64,000 bases of DNA from Mesorhizobium qingshengii (GCF_027563465.1 NZ_JAPFQA010000008.1:1-64000); one strand, 5' to 3'; shown: positions 1 through 8,573, numbered from the stretch's first letter. Made by a program: numbers and translations. Notes: generated by a model from the sequence alone, not told the origin.

Positions 1-172
1 GGTGGGTGCCGGCGAGGAGCGGGCGGTGGTCAAGAACGGTGAGATCAAGATAGCCACCGTGATGTCGGTGACGCTGTCGACCGACCATCGTGCCGTCGAC
101 GGTGCGCTGGGCGCCGAACTGCTGGTCGCCTTCAAGCGGCTGATCGAGAACCCGATGGGCATGCTGGTCTAG
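1..172 (+). CDS. pdhC: Dihydrolipoamide acetyltransferase (PDH E2), C-terminal end, partial
   Basis: This is the last 57 codons of a gene entering from the left edge and ending at TAG 170-172. The visible protein carries the 2-oxoacid dehydrogenase acyltransferase active-site signature around STDHRAVDGA, with the catalytic His and Asp, and ends with RLIENPMGMLV. In that family the domain moves the acetyl group from lipoyl-lysine to CoA inside the pyruvate dehydrogenase core. The neighbouring E3 gene (1072) and lipA (3014) support the PDH rather than the oxoglutarate complex. The lipoyl and subunit-binding domains lie outside the window. Confidence 0.93.
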   Translation, partial: VGAGEERAVVKNGEIKIATVMSVTLSTDHRAVDGALGAELLVAFKRLIENPMGMLV

Positions 173-187
173 GCAAGGGGAGAGGCG

Positions 188-395
188 GTGCGGAAATTCT
201 TCACCAGCCTTTTCGCCTTCATCCTTTCTGGATTCGCCGGCGGCGTTGGTGGCACAGCAACCGGCTGTCATCACCAACGCACAGGAGGAGTACACCCTAG
301 TGTTCTTGCTCTCAGCATTGGTAACAGTTGTCTTCACCCTCTTCTTTTCGTTGAGCGATGGCTTTTCGTGCGCTGGCGAGTGGAGCGCGGTTTGA
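188..395 (+). pseudogene. Small membrane protein ORF with an apparent +1 frameshift
   Basis: A GTG at 188 follows a good ribosome binding site (GGGGAGA, 177-183) and opens a signal-like N-terminus, MRKFFTSLFAFILSGFAGGV. Near 244-250 the coding signal (GC-rich third positions, sensible protein) moves to the next frame, which continues VAQQPAVITNAQEEYTLVFL, then a hydrophobic segment, and stops at 393-395. Removing one T from GGCGTTGGTGGC joins both parts into a 68-residue protein with two hydrophobic stretches. If read without the shift, the 188 frame runs to 415 with poor codon use. I do not recognise a family. It could be a true frameshift, a sequencing error or chance. Confidence 0.45.
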
Positions 396-419
396 TTGAA
401 GCAAGGACGGGTTGAACGG

Positions 420-1055
420 ATGAAGACGGTTCTTTGCTACGGCGATTCGCTGACCTGGGGTTACAACGCCGAAGGTGGCCGGCATGCGCTGCAGGACCGC
501 TGGCCGAGCGTGTTGCAGGCCGGCCTCGGCGGCGGCGTCCAGATCATCGCTGACGGCCTCAATGGCCGCACAACGGCCTTTGACGACCATCTGGCCGGAG
601 CCGATCGCAACGGCGCCAGGCTTCTGCCGACGGTGCTGACGACGCACGCGCCGATCGACCTGATCGTCATCATGCTTGGCGCCAACGACATGAAACCGTG
701 GATTCACGGCAATCCGGTCGCGGCCAAGCAAGGCATATCGAGGCTGATCGACATCGTGCGCGGCCATGACTATCCGTTCGACTGGCCGGCGCCGCAGATC
801 CTCGTCGTTGCGCCACCTGTCGTCAGCCGCACCGAGAACGCCGACTTCAAGGAAATGTTTGCCGGCGGTGACGCGGCGTCGCAACAGCTTGCACCCCAAT
901 TTGCGGCGCTTGCCGACGAAGCCGGATGCGGCTTCTTCGACGCCGGTAGCGTGGCGCAAACCACCCCGCTCGACGGCGTCCATCTCGATGCCGAAAACAC
1001 GCGAAACATCGGCAAGGCGCTGACATCGGTCGTGCGCGTCATGCTGGAATTGTGA
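420..1055 (+). CDS. SGNH/GDSL-family hydrolase (arylesterase-like)
   Basis: The 211-residue protein has the SGNH blocks in order: the block I nucleophile in CYGDSLTWGY (Ser10), a Gly in block II, the block III Asn in MLGANDMK, and the block V Asp/His in DGVHLDAENT near the end. This arrangement is typical of small arylesterases and acyl hydrolases of the rhizobial tesA/estA type. I chose ATG 420 because MKTVLCYGDS is the usual family N-terminus and a purine-rich stretch (GCAAGGACGG, 401-410) precedes it; an upstream TTG at 396 is possible. It lies between the PDH E2 and E3 genes, but a link to pyruvate metabolism is not evident. The substrate is unknown and there is no signal peptide. Confidence 0.85.
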   Translation: MKTVLCYGDSLTWGYNAEGGRHALQDRWPSVLQAGLGGGVQIIADGLNGRTTAFDDHLAGADRNGARLLPTVLTTHAPIDLIVIMLGANDMKPWIHGNPVAAKQGISRLIDIVRGHDYPFDWPAPQILVVAPPVVSRTENADFKEMFAGGDAASQQLAPQFAALADEAGCGFFDAGSVAQTTPLDGVHLDAENTRNIGKALTSVVRVMLEL

Positions 1056-1071
1056 ATCAAGGAGAAAAACC

Positions 1072-2517
1072 GTGGCTGAGAACTACGACGTCATCATCAT
1101 CGGCTCCGGCCCCGGCGGCTATGTCACGGCGGTGCGTTCAGCCCAGCTTGGTTTCAAGACGGCGATCGTCGAGCGTGAGCATCTTGGCGGCATCTGCCTA
1201 AACTGGGGCTGCATCCCGACAAAGGCGCTGCTGCGCTCGGCCGAGATCATGCATTATTCCGATCATCTCAAGGACTATGGGCTGAAGCTCGACGGCAAGG
1301 TCAGCGTCGACACATCCGCCGTCGTCGACCGCTCGCGCAAAGTCTCGCTGCGGTTGAACGGCGGCGTTGCCTTCCTGATGAAGAAAAACAAGGTCGATGT
1401 CATCTGGGGTGAAGCCAAGCTGTCCAAGCCCGGCGAGATCGTTGTGTCCAAGACCGCCAAAAAGCCGATGGAGCCGCAACCGCCGGTGCCGAAAGGCGTC
1501 AAGGGCGAGGGCACCTACACCGCCAAGCACATCATCCTGGCGACCGGCGCCCGGCCGCGCGCGCTGCCCGGCATCGAGCCCGACGGCAAGCTGATCTGGA
1601 CCTACTTTGAAGCCATGGTGCCGACGGAGATGCCGAAATCGTTGCTGGTGATGGGATCGGGCGCCATCGGCATCGAATTCGCCTCCTTCTACCGCACCAT
1701 GGGTGCTGAGGTGACAGTCGTCGAACTGCTGCCGGCGGTGATGCCGGTCGAGGACGCTGAAGTGTCGAAGTTCGCGCAGAAGCAGTTCGAGAAGCAAGGC
1801 ATGAAAATCATTCTCGAAGCCAAGGTGACCAAGGTCGAGAAAGGCGCGAACTCGGTCACCGCGCATGTCGAGATGAAGGACGGCAAGGTCGAGAAGATCA
1901 CCGCCGATCGCATGATCTCGGCCGTCGGCGTGCAGGGCAACATCGAGAATCTCGGCCTTGAAGCGCTTGGCGTGAAGACCGACCGCGGCTGCGTTGTCGT
2001 CGACGGTTATGGCAAGACCAATGTGCCCGGCATCTACGCCATTGGCGATGTCGCGGGCCCGCCGATGCTTGCCCACAAGGCCGAGCATGAGGGCGTGGTC
2101 TGCGTGGAAAAGATCGCCAGCTTCCCCGGCGTGCATGCCATCGACAAGCTCAAGATTCCCGGCTGCACCTACTGCAATCCGCAGGTCGCCTCCGTCGGCC
2201 TGACGGAAGCCAAGGCCAAGGCGGAGGGCAAGGATATCCGCGTCGGGCGCTTCCAGTTCGCCGCCAATGGCAAGGCTATCGCGCTCGGCGAGGACCAGGG
2301 CTTCATCAAGACCATCTTCGACAAGAAGACCGGTCAGTTGCTCGGCGCACACATGGTCGGCGCGGAAGTGACCGAATTGATCCAGGGCTTTGTCGTGGCG
2401 ATGAACCTCGAAACGACCGAGGAAGAGCTGATGCACACGATCTTCCCGCATCCGACGCTGTCGGAGATGATGAAGGAAAGCGTGCTCGACGCCTATGGCC
2501 GCGCGCTGAACGCATGA
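1072..2517 (+). CDS. lpdA: Dihydrolipoyl dehydrogenase (PDH E3)
   Basis: The 481-residue flavoprotein reoxidises dihydrolipoamide with NAD+ for the pyruvate dehydrogenase complex. Visible features are the N-terminal FAD dinucleotide fold GSGPGGY (11-17), the redox-active disulphide in CLNWGC (Cys42, Cys47), a second NAD-binding fold MGSGAIGIEFAS, the FAD motif YAIGDVAGPPMLAHKA, and the C-terminal interface His-Glu in HTIFPHPTLSEM. The start is GTG 1072 after AAGGAGAAA. An inserted charged stretch at about 125-150 (KKPMEPQPPVPKGVKGEG) occurs in E3 proteins of this group. It follows the E2 gene and probably belongs to the pdh operon. Confidence 0.96.
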   Translation: MAENYDVIIIGSGPGGYVTAVRSAQLGFKTAIVEREHLGGICLNWGCIPTKALLRSAEIMHYSDHLKDYGLKLDGKVSVDTSAVVDRSRKVSLRLNGGVAFLMKKNKVDVIWGEAKLSKPGEIVVSKTAKKPMEPQPPVPKGVKGEGTYTAKHIILATGARPRALPGIEPDGKLIWTYFEAMVPTEMPKSLLVMGSGAIGIEFASFYRTMGAEVTVVELLPAVMPVEDAEVSKFAQKQFEKQGMKIILEAKVTKVEKGANSVTAHVEMKDGKVEKITADRMISAVGVQGNIENLGLEALGVKTDRGCVVVDGYGKTNVPGIYAIGDVAGPPMLAHKAEHEGVVCVEKIASFPGVHAIDKLKIPGCTYCNPQVASVGLTEAKAKAEGKDIRVGRFQFAANGKAIALGEDQGFIKTIFDKKTGQLLGAHMVGAEVTELIQGFVVAMNLETTEEELMHTIFPHPTLSEMMKESVLDAYGRALNA

Positions 2518-2619
2518 TAGATTTGTCGAACGAGACTCAAACACGCAAGCTGCGGGAGCTCGGCGGCAAGGGTGCTCGTTTGCGGATGCATTTTCACCCA
2601 TCAGACAAGGAGAGGGCAT

Positions 2620-2877
2620 ATGCACTTGAACGGCGTCGGCTGGATTGCAGCCATCATCATCGGCGGCCTGGCAGGCTGGTTCGCCGAAATGGTCATGAAG
2701 AGCAATACCGGCATCTTCATGAACATTATCATGGGCATCGTTGGCGCGGTCGTGTTGAACGCCATCCTGCAGGCTCTCAATTTCGGCCCATTCGGTGTCG
2801 GCTGGACCGCCTATCTGATCACCGGCTTCATCGGCGCCTGCCTGCTGATCTGGGTCGGTCGCCTGGTGCGCCGCTAG
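2620..2877 (+). CDS. GlsB/YeaQ/YmgE-family small membrane protein
   Basis: An 85-residue protein with three predicted membrane helices and the Gly-rich pattern of the transglycosylase-associated (GlsB/YeaQ/YmgE) family: IIIGGLAGWFAEMVMK, then NIIMGIVGAVVLNAIL, then a last helix ending in RLVRR. These stress-associated inner-membrane proteins have no well-defined biochemical role. ATG 2620 is preceded by AAGGAGAG, which fixes the start; a longer frame from 2572 is unlikely. It lies between lpdA and lipA on the same strand. Confidence 0.88.
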   Translation: MHLNGVGWIAAIIIGGLAGWFAEMVMKSNTGIFMNIIMGIVGAVVLNAILQALNFGPFGVGWTAYLITGFIGACLLIWVGRLVRR

Positions 2878-3013
2878 TCGATATCGTTCCGGCTATGCGA
2901 AAACGGTTGTAGCGGCATGCGCCGCCGCAGCCTTTTTCTTTGTGCTGAAAAGTCCTAGATGACATTGGAGTGACGATCGCCGGCGGGCGGTCGCGAGAAA
3001 AGCCAGGGTTCTG

Positions 3014-3979
3014 ATGGTCACTGTCCTCGACACGATCGCCAATGCGCCGCGGCTGCGGCATCCAGAGAAGGCGCACAAGCCTGACCAGGATGTGCTGCGC
3101 AAGCCAGACTGGATCCGCGTCAAGGCACCGGTCTCGAAAGGCTATGCCGAGACGCGCGAGATCGTGAAATCGAACAAGCTGGTGACTGTCTGCGAAGAGG
3201 CCGGTTGCCCGAACATCGGCGAGTGCTGGGACAAGAAGCACGCCACCTTCATGATCATGGGCGAGATCTGCACGCGCGCCTGCGCGTTCTGCAATGTCGC
3301 CACCGGCATTCCGACCGCGCTAGACCCCGATGAACCGGCCCGCGTTGCCCATGCGGTCAAGCAGATGGGCCTGACCCATGTCGTCATTACTTCGGTCGAC
3401 CGCGACGATCTCGCCGATGGCGGCGCCCAACATTTCGCCGAAGTCATTCGCGCCATCAGGGCGGCGACGCCATCGACGACCATCGAAATCCTGACGCCAG
3501 ACTTTTTGCGCAAGGAAGGCGCGCTGGAGATCGTCGTGGCGGCCAAGCCCGACGTCTTCAACCACAATCTGGAGACCGTGCCGTCGAACTATCTGACGGT
3601 TCGGCCAGGCGCCCGCTACTTCCACTCGATCAGGCTGCTGCAGCGGGTCAAGGAAATCGATCCGTCGATCTTCACCAAGTCCGGCATCATGGTGGGGTTG
3701 GGTGAAGAGCGGAACGAAATCCTGCAGCTCATGGATGATCTGCGTTCGGCCAATGTCGACTTCATGACCATCGGCCAGTATTTGCAGCCGTCGAAGAAGC
3801 ATCATCCTGTGATCCGCTTCGTCACCCCGGAGGAATTCAAGTCCTTCGAAACGATCGGCCGGACCAAGGGCTTCCTGCTGGTCGCGTCAAGCCCGTTGAC
3901 GCGCTCGTCGCATCACGCCGGCGACGATTTCGCCCGGCTGCGCGCGGCGCGCGAAGCGTTGCTCGCGAAATCGGCTTAA
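3014..3979 (+). CDS. lipA: Lipoyl synthase
   Basis: This 321-residue radical SAM enzyme inserts two sulphur atoms into octanoyl groups on E2 and H-protein lipoyl domains. Both iron-sulphur sites are visible: the auxiliary cluster Cys set in CEEAGCPNIGEC and the radical SAM CxxxCxxC in CTRACAFC. The C-terminal signature SSPLTRSSHHAGDDF is also present. Length is normal for bacterial LipA. Its position beside PDH E2 and E3 fits its role in making their lipoyl cofactor. The next gene, ratA, follows after 12 bp, so the two are probably cotranscribed. Confidence 0.97.
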   Translation: MVTVLDTIANAPRLRHPEKAHKPDQDVLRKPDWIRVKAPVSKGYAETREIVKSNKLVTVCEEAGCPNIGECWDKKHATFMIMGEICTRACAFCNVATGIPTALDPDEPARVAHAVKQMGLTHVVITSVDRDDLADGGAQHFAEVIRAIRAATPSTTIEILTPDFLRKEGALEIVVAAKPDVFNHNLETVPSNYLTVRPGARYFHSIRLLQRVKEIDPSIFTKSGIMVGLGEERNEILQLMDDLRSANVDFMTIGQYLQPSKKHHPVIRFVTPEEFKSFETIGRTKGFLLVASSPLTRSSHHAGDDFARLRAAREALLAKSA

Positions 3980-3991
3980 CTCGCTGGTTTC

Positions 3992-4450
3992 ATGCCGAAA
4001 TTTGAAGCCACCCGCCGCGTTGCCCATACGCCGCAACAGATGTTTGCACTGGTTGCCGATGTCGAGGCCTATCCGCAATTCCTGCCGCTTTGCGAAGCGC
4101 TGACGGTTCGCTCGCGCAAGGAGCGCGACGGACGCACCGTTCTCGTCGCCGACATGAGCATCGGCTACAAGGCGATCCGCGAAACCTTCACGACGCAGGT
4201 GCTGCTGAAGCCCGACGAGAACACCATCGACGTGAAGTACATCGACGGCCCGTTCAAATATCTGAGCAATGTGTGGCGTTTCGAACCCGACGGCGGTGGC
4301 TGCGCGGTCCGCTTCTTCATCGACTACGAGTTCAAGAGCCGCATTCTGGGCGCGGTGATGGGAACCATGTTCGATCGCGCCTTCCGCATGTTCGCCGAGG
4401 CCTTCGAGAAGCGTGCCGACGTCATCTATGGCGTTGCGCCGTCGGGCTGA
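3992..4450 (+). CDS. ratA: RatA/Coq10-family START-domain protein
   Basis: The 152-residue protein matches the polyketide cyclase/START family of RatA and COQ10: N-terminal hydrophobic-pocket strands (ATRRVAHTPQQMFALVADVE), the conserved YPQFLPLCEAL, and a C-terminal long helix. In alphaproteobacteria such proteins are usually thought to bind ubiquinone or a lipid; E. coli RatA was described as a ribosome-association toxin, so the common toxin label should be treated with care here. No partner antitoxin is adjacent. It follows lipA by 12 bp, and its last 25 bp overlap the convergent cinA gene. Confidence 0.87.
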   Translation: MPKFEATRRVAHTPQQMFALVADVEAYPQFLPLCEALTVRSRKERDGRTVLVADMSIGYKAIRETFTTQVLLKPDENTIDVKYIDGPFKYLSNVWRFEPDGGGCAVRFFIDYEFKSRILGAVMGTMFDRAFRMFAEAFEKRADVIYGVAPSG

Positions 4451-4935
4451 TGCTGGCCAAGCGCGCGCAAGCCGAGTTCCAGCGCGTGCCTGACCGTTTC
4501 GTGGCGGATGAAGTCGCGACCCTTGTCGGCGAACTGCCTGTGGTCAGCAGTCACGGTCCAGCCGTCCAGGCCGACGCCGAACCAGACCAGGCCGACCGGC
4601 TTTTCCGCCGAACCGCCGCCTGGCCCTGCGATGCCGGTGACGGCGAGGCTCAGGCCAGCGCGTGAGCGGGCGAGGGCGCCAGCGGCCATCTCGATCGCCG
4701 TCTCGCGGGAAACCGCGCCATGAGCCTCAAGCGTGGCGGCGGAAACGCCGAGCATGTCCATCTTGGCTTCGTTCGAATAAGTGATGAAGCCGCGATCGAC
4801 CACGGCGGAGGAGCCGGCGATATCGGTCAGCGCGGCGATGATCATGCCGCCCGTGCAGCTTTCCGCCGTCGCCAGCATGATGCCGCGCTTCTGGCAGGCC
4901 TGCAGCAGGGCATTTGCCAGATCGTTGTTGCTCAC
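4426..4935 (-). CDS. CinA C-terminal domain protein, nicotinamide-nucleotide amidase (PncC-like)
   Basis: A 169-residue protein comprising only the CinA C-terminal domain. The family deamidates NMN in pyridine-nucleotide salvage. The motif ATAESCTGGMIIAALTDIAG carries the catalytic Ser and is followed by the conserved Tyr-Ser in FITYSNEAK and VTGIAGPGGGSAEKPVG. The start is GTG 4935, whose GTGA overlaps the ispDF stop, showing translational coupling. The N-terminal COG1058 domain of full-length CinA is absent, as in many proteobacterial stand-alone versions. It ends convergently inside the 3' end of ratA. Confidence 0.9.
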   Translation of the reverse strand: MSNNDLANALLQACQKRGIMLATAESCTGGMIIAALTDIAGSSAVVDRGFITYSNEAKMDMLGVSAATLEAHGAVSRETAIEMAAGALARSRAGLSLAVTGIAGPGGGSAEKPVGLVWFGVGLDGWTVTADHRQFADKGRDFIRHETVRHALELGLRALGQHQPDGATP

Positions 4936-6161
4936 TCCGGCACCTCGCCGGGAAAAACCACGCTTGCGGTGGCGATCGCCGCTATGCCTTCCTCGCGGCC
5001 GACAAAGCCAAGCTTCTCGTTGGTTGTTGCCTTGATCGAGATGCGGTCCGCGGAAATTCCCAGCATCTGCGACAAGGCGGCCGTCATCGCTTCGCGATGG
5101 GGGCCGACGCGCGGCGCCTCGCAGATCAGCGTGATGTCGGCATTGGCGATACGGCCACCGCGCGCACGCACCAGTTTTGCCGCGTGTTCGACGAATATCC
5201 GCGACGCGGCCCCTTTCCACTGCGGATCGGAAGGCGGGAAATGCGTGCCGATATCGCCAGCGCCACAGGTCGCCAGCAGCGCGTCGGTCAAGGCGTGCAA
5301 CCCGACATCGGCGTCGGAGTGGCCGGACAGTTTCTTGCCGTGCGGAATGGCGACGCCGCACAGGGTGACGTGGTCGCCCGGTTCGAAGGCGTGGACATCG
5401 TAGCCATTGCCGGTCCGGATATCAGGAAAGCGTGCCCGCTCGCTCGAAAGTCGGTGGTGCGCCATGGCTATGTCCCGTGCCCAGGTGAGTTTGACATTGT
5501 CCGGCGAGCCCGGGACGATCTTTACCGGAATATGCGCCCACTCGGCGATCGCCGCGTCGTCGGTGAAGTCCCCTTTCCCCAACTGATGAGCTTTTTCGTG
5601 GGCGGCGAGGATTGGCCAGAACGGAAAACCTTGTGGCGTCTGCGCTGCGTGAAGCCCGCTGCGGGAAACGGTTTCTTCAACCACGCCAGTGGCCGACTCG
5701 CGCTTCAGCGTATCGGCGACGGGCAGGGCGGGCAGCGCTCCCTCGCGTTCGCCGATGGCGGCGATCGTGCGCTCTATCAGGTCCGCGTCGACGAACGGAC
5801 GGACGGCATCGTGGATCAAAACCCGCATTGGCGCGTGGCTTCTCAGCGCAAGCAGCCCGAGCCGGACCGATGCCTGCCTTGTCGCCCCGCCAATGACGAC
5901 GCTGACCCGCTCAGCGTTGACGCCCACCGCTTGTTGGAACAAGTCGTGGTCGTCGGCATGGATGGCGACGACAACCTTGCCGGTTCGCGGGTGCGCCAGA
6001 AAAATCTCCAGCGTGTGCGCGATGACGGCTTGGCTGCCAATGCCTTGATATTGCTTCGGTCCATTCTCCTGGCCGGCGCGCGCGCCGCGGCCGGCCGCGA
6101 CGATCACCACCGCGACTTTATCACCCGCGCCCGAAGCGTGATTTTCACTTGCGTCAGTCAT
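4932..6161 (-). CDS. ispDF: Bifunctional IspD/IspF isoprenoid enzyme
   Basis: A 409-residue fusion for two steps of the MEP isoprenoid pathway. The N-terminal cytidylyltransferase (about 15-230) shows VIVAAGRGARAG and HDAVRPFV. The C-terminal MECDP synthase (about 245-409) shows the metal-binding GYDVHAF and SGHSDADVGLHALTDAL and ends with KATTNEKLGFVGREEGIAA. IspD-IspF fusion is normal in alphaproteobacteria. I chose ATG 6161 (MTDASENHAS); the open frame extends up to 6239 but would run through the palindromic repeat at 6175-6222. It is coupled to cinA downstream. Confidence 0.95.
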   Translation of the reverse strand: MTDASENHASGAGDKVAVVIVAAGRGARAGQENGPKQYQGIGSQAVIAHTLEIFLAHPRTGKVVVAIHADDHDLFQQAVGVNAERVSVVIGGATRQASVRLGLLALRSHAPMRVLIHDAVRPFVDADLIERTIAAIGEREGALPALPVADTLKRESATGVVEETVSRSGLHAAQTPQGFPFWPILAAHEKAHQLGKGDFTDDAAIAEWAHIPVKIVPGSPDNVKLTWARDIAMAHHRLSSERARFPDIRTGNGYDVHAFEPGDHVTLCGVAIPHGKKLSGHSDADVGLHALTDALLATCGAGDIGTHFPPSDPQWKGAASRIFVEHAAKLVRARGGRIANADITLICEAPRVGPHREAMTAALSQMLGISADRISIKATTNEKLGFVGREEGIAAIATASVVFPGEVPE

Positions 6162-6174
6162 GCCGTTTGGCTTA

Positions 6175-6222
6175 GCGCACGATCCGGAAAAGTGTAATCG
6201 GTTTTCCGAAAAGATCGTGCGC
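6175..6222. repeat. REP-like palindromic intergenic element
   Basis: A 48-bp imperfect palindrome: outer arms GCGCACGATC (6175-6184) and GATCGTGCGC (6213-6222), then inner arms CGGAAAA (6185-6191) and TTTTCCG (6202-6208) around a short loop. The pattern of a GATC-containing arm plus CGGAAAA/TTTTCCG closely resembles a dispersed intergenic palindrome that I recall from many rhizobial genomes. It lies 13 bp before the ispDF start, between divergent ispDF and dusB. Transcribed RNA would fold into a long stem. No second copy was seen in this window. Confidence 0.7.
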
Positions 6223-6405
6223 CAAATATGAAAATCCAAGGCGTCCTTTACGCCTCATGAGGGAACGCGCGGCGCCTTGGCCGCGGCCAAAGCCGAAGGC
6301 CGGTATTTTCCCAATTGCGCCTTAATGTGGCGTCATTCCGCGTTGCACATTGCGGCGGTTCTGGCTAGAGAATGTGCAGCGAATGAACATGCTTGGTTTT
6401 TGTGC

Positions 6406-7434
6406 ATGGTTAACTTGAACAAATTGGCCGCGCCTCTCGACGTCGGCGGCATGAGAATCCGCAATCGCGTATTCCTCGCTCCGATGTCGGGGATATCAGA
6501 TGAGCCGTTCCGGCAGCGCGCCCATGCGCATGGCGCGGGTCTTGTCGTGTCCGAAATGGTGGCCAGTGGCGAGCTCGCAAAGGGCAGGGCCGGTTTCGAT
6601 CTGCGCATCCGTCACTCCGGCCTGCCTGTCCATATGGTGCAGCTTGCCGGCCGCGAAGCGTCGCACATGGCCGAGGGCGCGCGAATCGCTGCCGGCGAGG
6701 GCGCCGACATCATCGACATCAACATGGGCTGCCCGGCCAAGAAGGTGACGGGCGGCTATGCCGGCTCGGCACTGATGCTGGATCTCGATCATGCATTGTC
6801 GCTGATTGAAGCCGTGGTCGGTTCGGTCGACGTGCCGGTGACGGTCAAGATGCGTTTGGGCTGGGACGAAGGCGCGCTCAACGCGCCGATGCTGGCGCGC
6901 CGCGCCGAGCAGGCAGGTGTGAAGATGGTGACTGTGCACGGCCGCACGCGCTGCCAGTTCTATCAGGGCAAGGCCGACTGGTGCGCCATAGCCCGCGTCA
7001 AGGAAGCCGTGTCCATCCCCGTGATTGCCAATGGCGATGTCTGCTCCCCGGCGGAAGCGGCTGCTATCCTCGATCAGTCCGGCGCCGACGCGGTGATGGT
7101 CGGCCGCGCTCACTACGGGGCACCCTGGGTCGCGGGCAGCATCGCGGCGGCCGCGACAGGCGAGGCGGCGCCCAACGTTCCGCAGAACCCGACGGCGCTG
7201 GCCGCCTATGTCATCTCCCACTACGAGGACATGCTGACGCTCTACGGCGTCGAAAGCGGCCTGCGCCAGGCGCGCAAGCATCTCGGCTGGTATCTCGATC
7301 GCCATGCCGGCGCTGTCGCTGACGATAGCCGAAAGGCGATACTGACCGCGTTCGAGCCTGCCCGCGTCATTGCCATGCTGCGTGATGTGTTTTCGCGCGA
7401 TCCGCAACCATTGACCCTGCGGAGCGCCGCATGA
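6406..7434 (+). CDS. dusB: tRNA-dihydrouridine synthase B (NifR3)
   Basis: A 342-residue FMN enzyme that reduces uridines in the tRNA D-loop. Recognisable motifs are LAPMSGISDEPFR at the N-terminus of the TIM barrel, INMGCPAKKVTGGYAGSALM with the catalytic Cys, VKMRLGWD, TVHGRTRCQFYQGKADW, and IANGDVCSPAEA with GADAVMVGR for FMN binding. ATG 6406 (MVNLNKLAAPL) is preferred over the in-frame upstream start at 6277 because homology-like sequence begins there. The stop overlaps ntrB by ATGA, giving the classic rhizobial nifR3-ntrB-ntrC arrangement. Confidence 0.94.
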   Translation: MVNLNKLAAPLDVGGMRIRNRVFLAPMSGISDEPFRQRAHAHGAGLVVSEMVASGELAKGRAGFDLRIRHSGLPVHMVQLAGREASHMAEGARIAAGEGADIIDINMGCPAKKVTGGYAGSALMLDLDHALSLIEAVVGSVDVPVTVKMRLGWDEGALNAPMLARRAEQAGVKMVTVHGRTRCQFYQGKADWCAIARVKEAVSIPVIANGDVCSPAEAAAILDQSGADAVMVGRAHYGAPWVAGSIAAAATGEAAPNVPQNPTALAAYVISHYEDMLTLYGVESGLRQARKHLGWYLDRHAGAVADDSRKAILTAFEPARVIAMLRDVFSRDPQPLTLRSAA

Positions 7435-8573
7435 ACGCCGCCGCTGGCCAGGGCGCTGAAATGGCGGATGCCGCCCAGATCGTGCTCAACACCATCCGTC
7501 GCCCGGTGATCATGATCAGCGAGGAAGGGTTCATCACGTTCGCCAACGCCGATGCGGAGGACTTCTTTCGCTCGAGCGCGACAATGCTCGCCCGCAACAC
7601 ACTGTCCAAACTCATTCCCTTCGGCAGCCCGCTGCTGACACTGGTCGATCAGGTGCGCGAGCGTCGGGCTCCGGTCAACGAGTATCGGGTCGACGTGTCG
7701 TCGCCGCGTCTTGGCATTGAGAAGGTCGTCGATCTCTACGTCGCGCCTGTGCCGGAATTTCCGGGCTCCGTCGTGGTGATGTTCCAGGAGCGGTCGATGG
7801 CCGACAAGATCGACCGGCAGATGACGCATCGCGGCGCCGCGCGCTCGGTGACCGGCCTGGCGGCGATGCTTGCCCATGAGATCAAGAACCCGCTCTCCGG
7901 CATCCGGGGCGCCGCCCAGTTGCTCGAACTGTCCGCCTCCGACGAGGATCGCGCGCTGACGCGGCTAATCACCGACGAGACGGATCGCATCGTGTCGCTG
8001 GTCGATCGCATGGAGGTGTTTTCCGACGAGCGGCCGATCGATCGCTACCCCGTCAACATCCATGTCGTGCTCGATCATGTGAAGGCAATTGCCAAGAACG
8101 GTTTTGCAAAAAGGATCAAGATCCTGGAGGACTATGATCCATCATTGCCTCCAGTGTTTGCCAACCGCGATCAGCTCATCCAGGTGTTCCTCAACCTGGT
8201 CAAGAACGCAGCCGAGGCGATCGGCAGCGACCCGCATGGCGAAATCGTCTTGTCGACCGCCTTCCGGCCAGGCATCCGCGTTTCCGTTCCGGGCACGCAG
8301 GACCGCGTATCGCTGCCGCTGGAATTCTGCGTGCGCGACAATGGCTCCGGCGTCTCGGAAGACATCTTGCCGATCCTCTTCGACCCCTTCATCACCACCA
8401 AGCCGAACGGCTCTGGGTTGGGGCTTGCGCTGGTCGCCAAGATCGTCGGCGAGCATGGCGGCATCATCGAATGCGAATCGACGCCGCGCGGAACCACCTT
8501 CCGCATCCTGATGCCGGCCTGGAAGGAAACACCATTCGGTGCCGATGAAGATGGTGAAGGAGACCGCAAATGA
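7431..8573 (+). CDS. ntrB: Nitrogen regulation sensor histidine kinase NtrB
   Basis: A soluble 380-residue two-component kinase controlled by PII proteins. It has an N-terminal PAS domain (about 15-125), a dimerisation/phosphoacceptor helix with the H-box MLAHEIKNPLSGIRG (His149), an N-box QVFLNLVKNAAEAI, and G-boxes VRDNGSGVSEDILPILFDPF and GSGLGLALVAKIVGEHGG. It shares ATGA overlaps with dusB upstream and ntrC downstream, so the three are one operon. By family knowledge it phosphorylates NtrC under nitrogen limitation. Confidence 0.96.
   Translation: MNAAAGQGAEMADAAQIVLNTIRRPVIMISEEGFITFANADAEDFFRSSATMLARNTLSKLIPFGSPLLTLVDQVRERRAPVNEYRVDVSSPRLGIEKVVDLYVAPVPEFPGSVVVMFQERSMADKIDRQMTHRGAARSVTGLAAMLAHEIKNPLSGIRGAAQLLELSASDEDRALTRLITDETDRIVSLVDRMEVFSDERPIDRYPVNIHVVLDHVKAIAKNGFAKRIKILEDYDPSLPPVFANRDQLIQVFLNLVKNAAEAIGSDPHGEIVLSTAFRPGIRVSVPGTQDRVSLPLEFCVRDNGSGVSEDILPILFDPFITTKPNGSGLGLALVAKIVGEHGGIIECESTPRGTTFRILMPAWKETPFGADEDGEGDRK

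Noticed and set aside
1198..2625. Long 475-residue minus-strand open frame opposite lpdA
   Set aside because: It is antisense to an unmistakable E3 gene and shows no domain; long shadow frames are common in GC-rich DNA.
3992..4450. RatA as a toxin of a toxin-antitoxin pair
   Set aside because: No antitoxin gene is adjacent, and the lipA-ratA context and Coq10 similarity fit a lipid or quinone-binding protein better.
6161..6239. Longer ispDF start extending to 6239
   Set aside because: It would translate through the palindromic repeat, while MTDASENHAS at 6161 begins just before the IspD domain.
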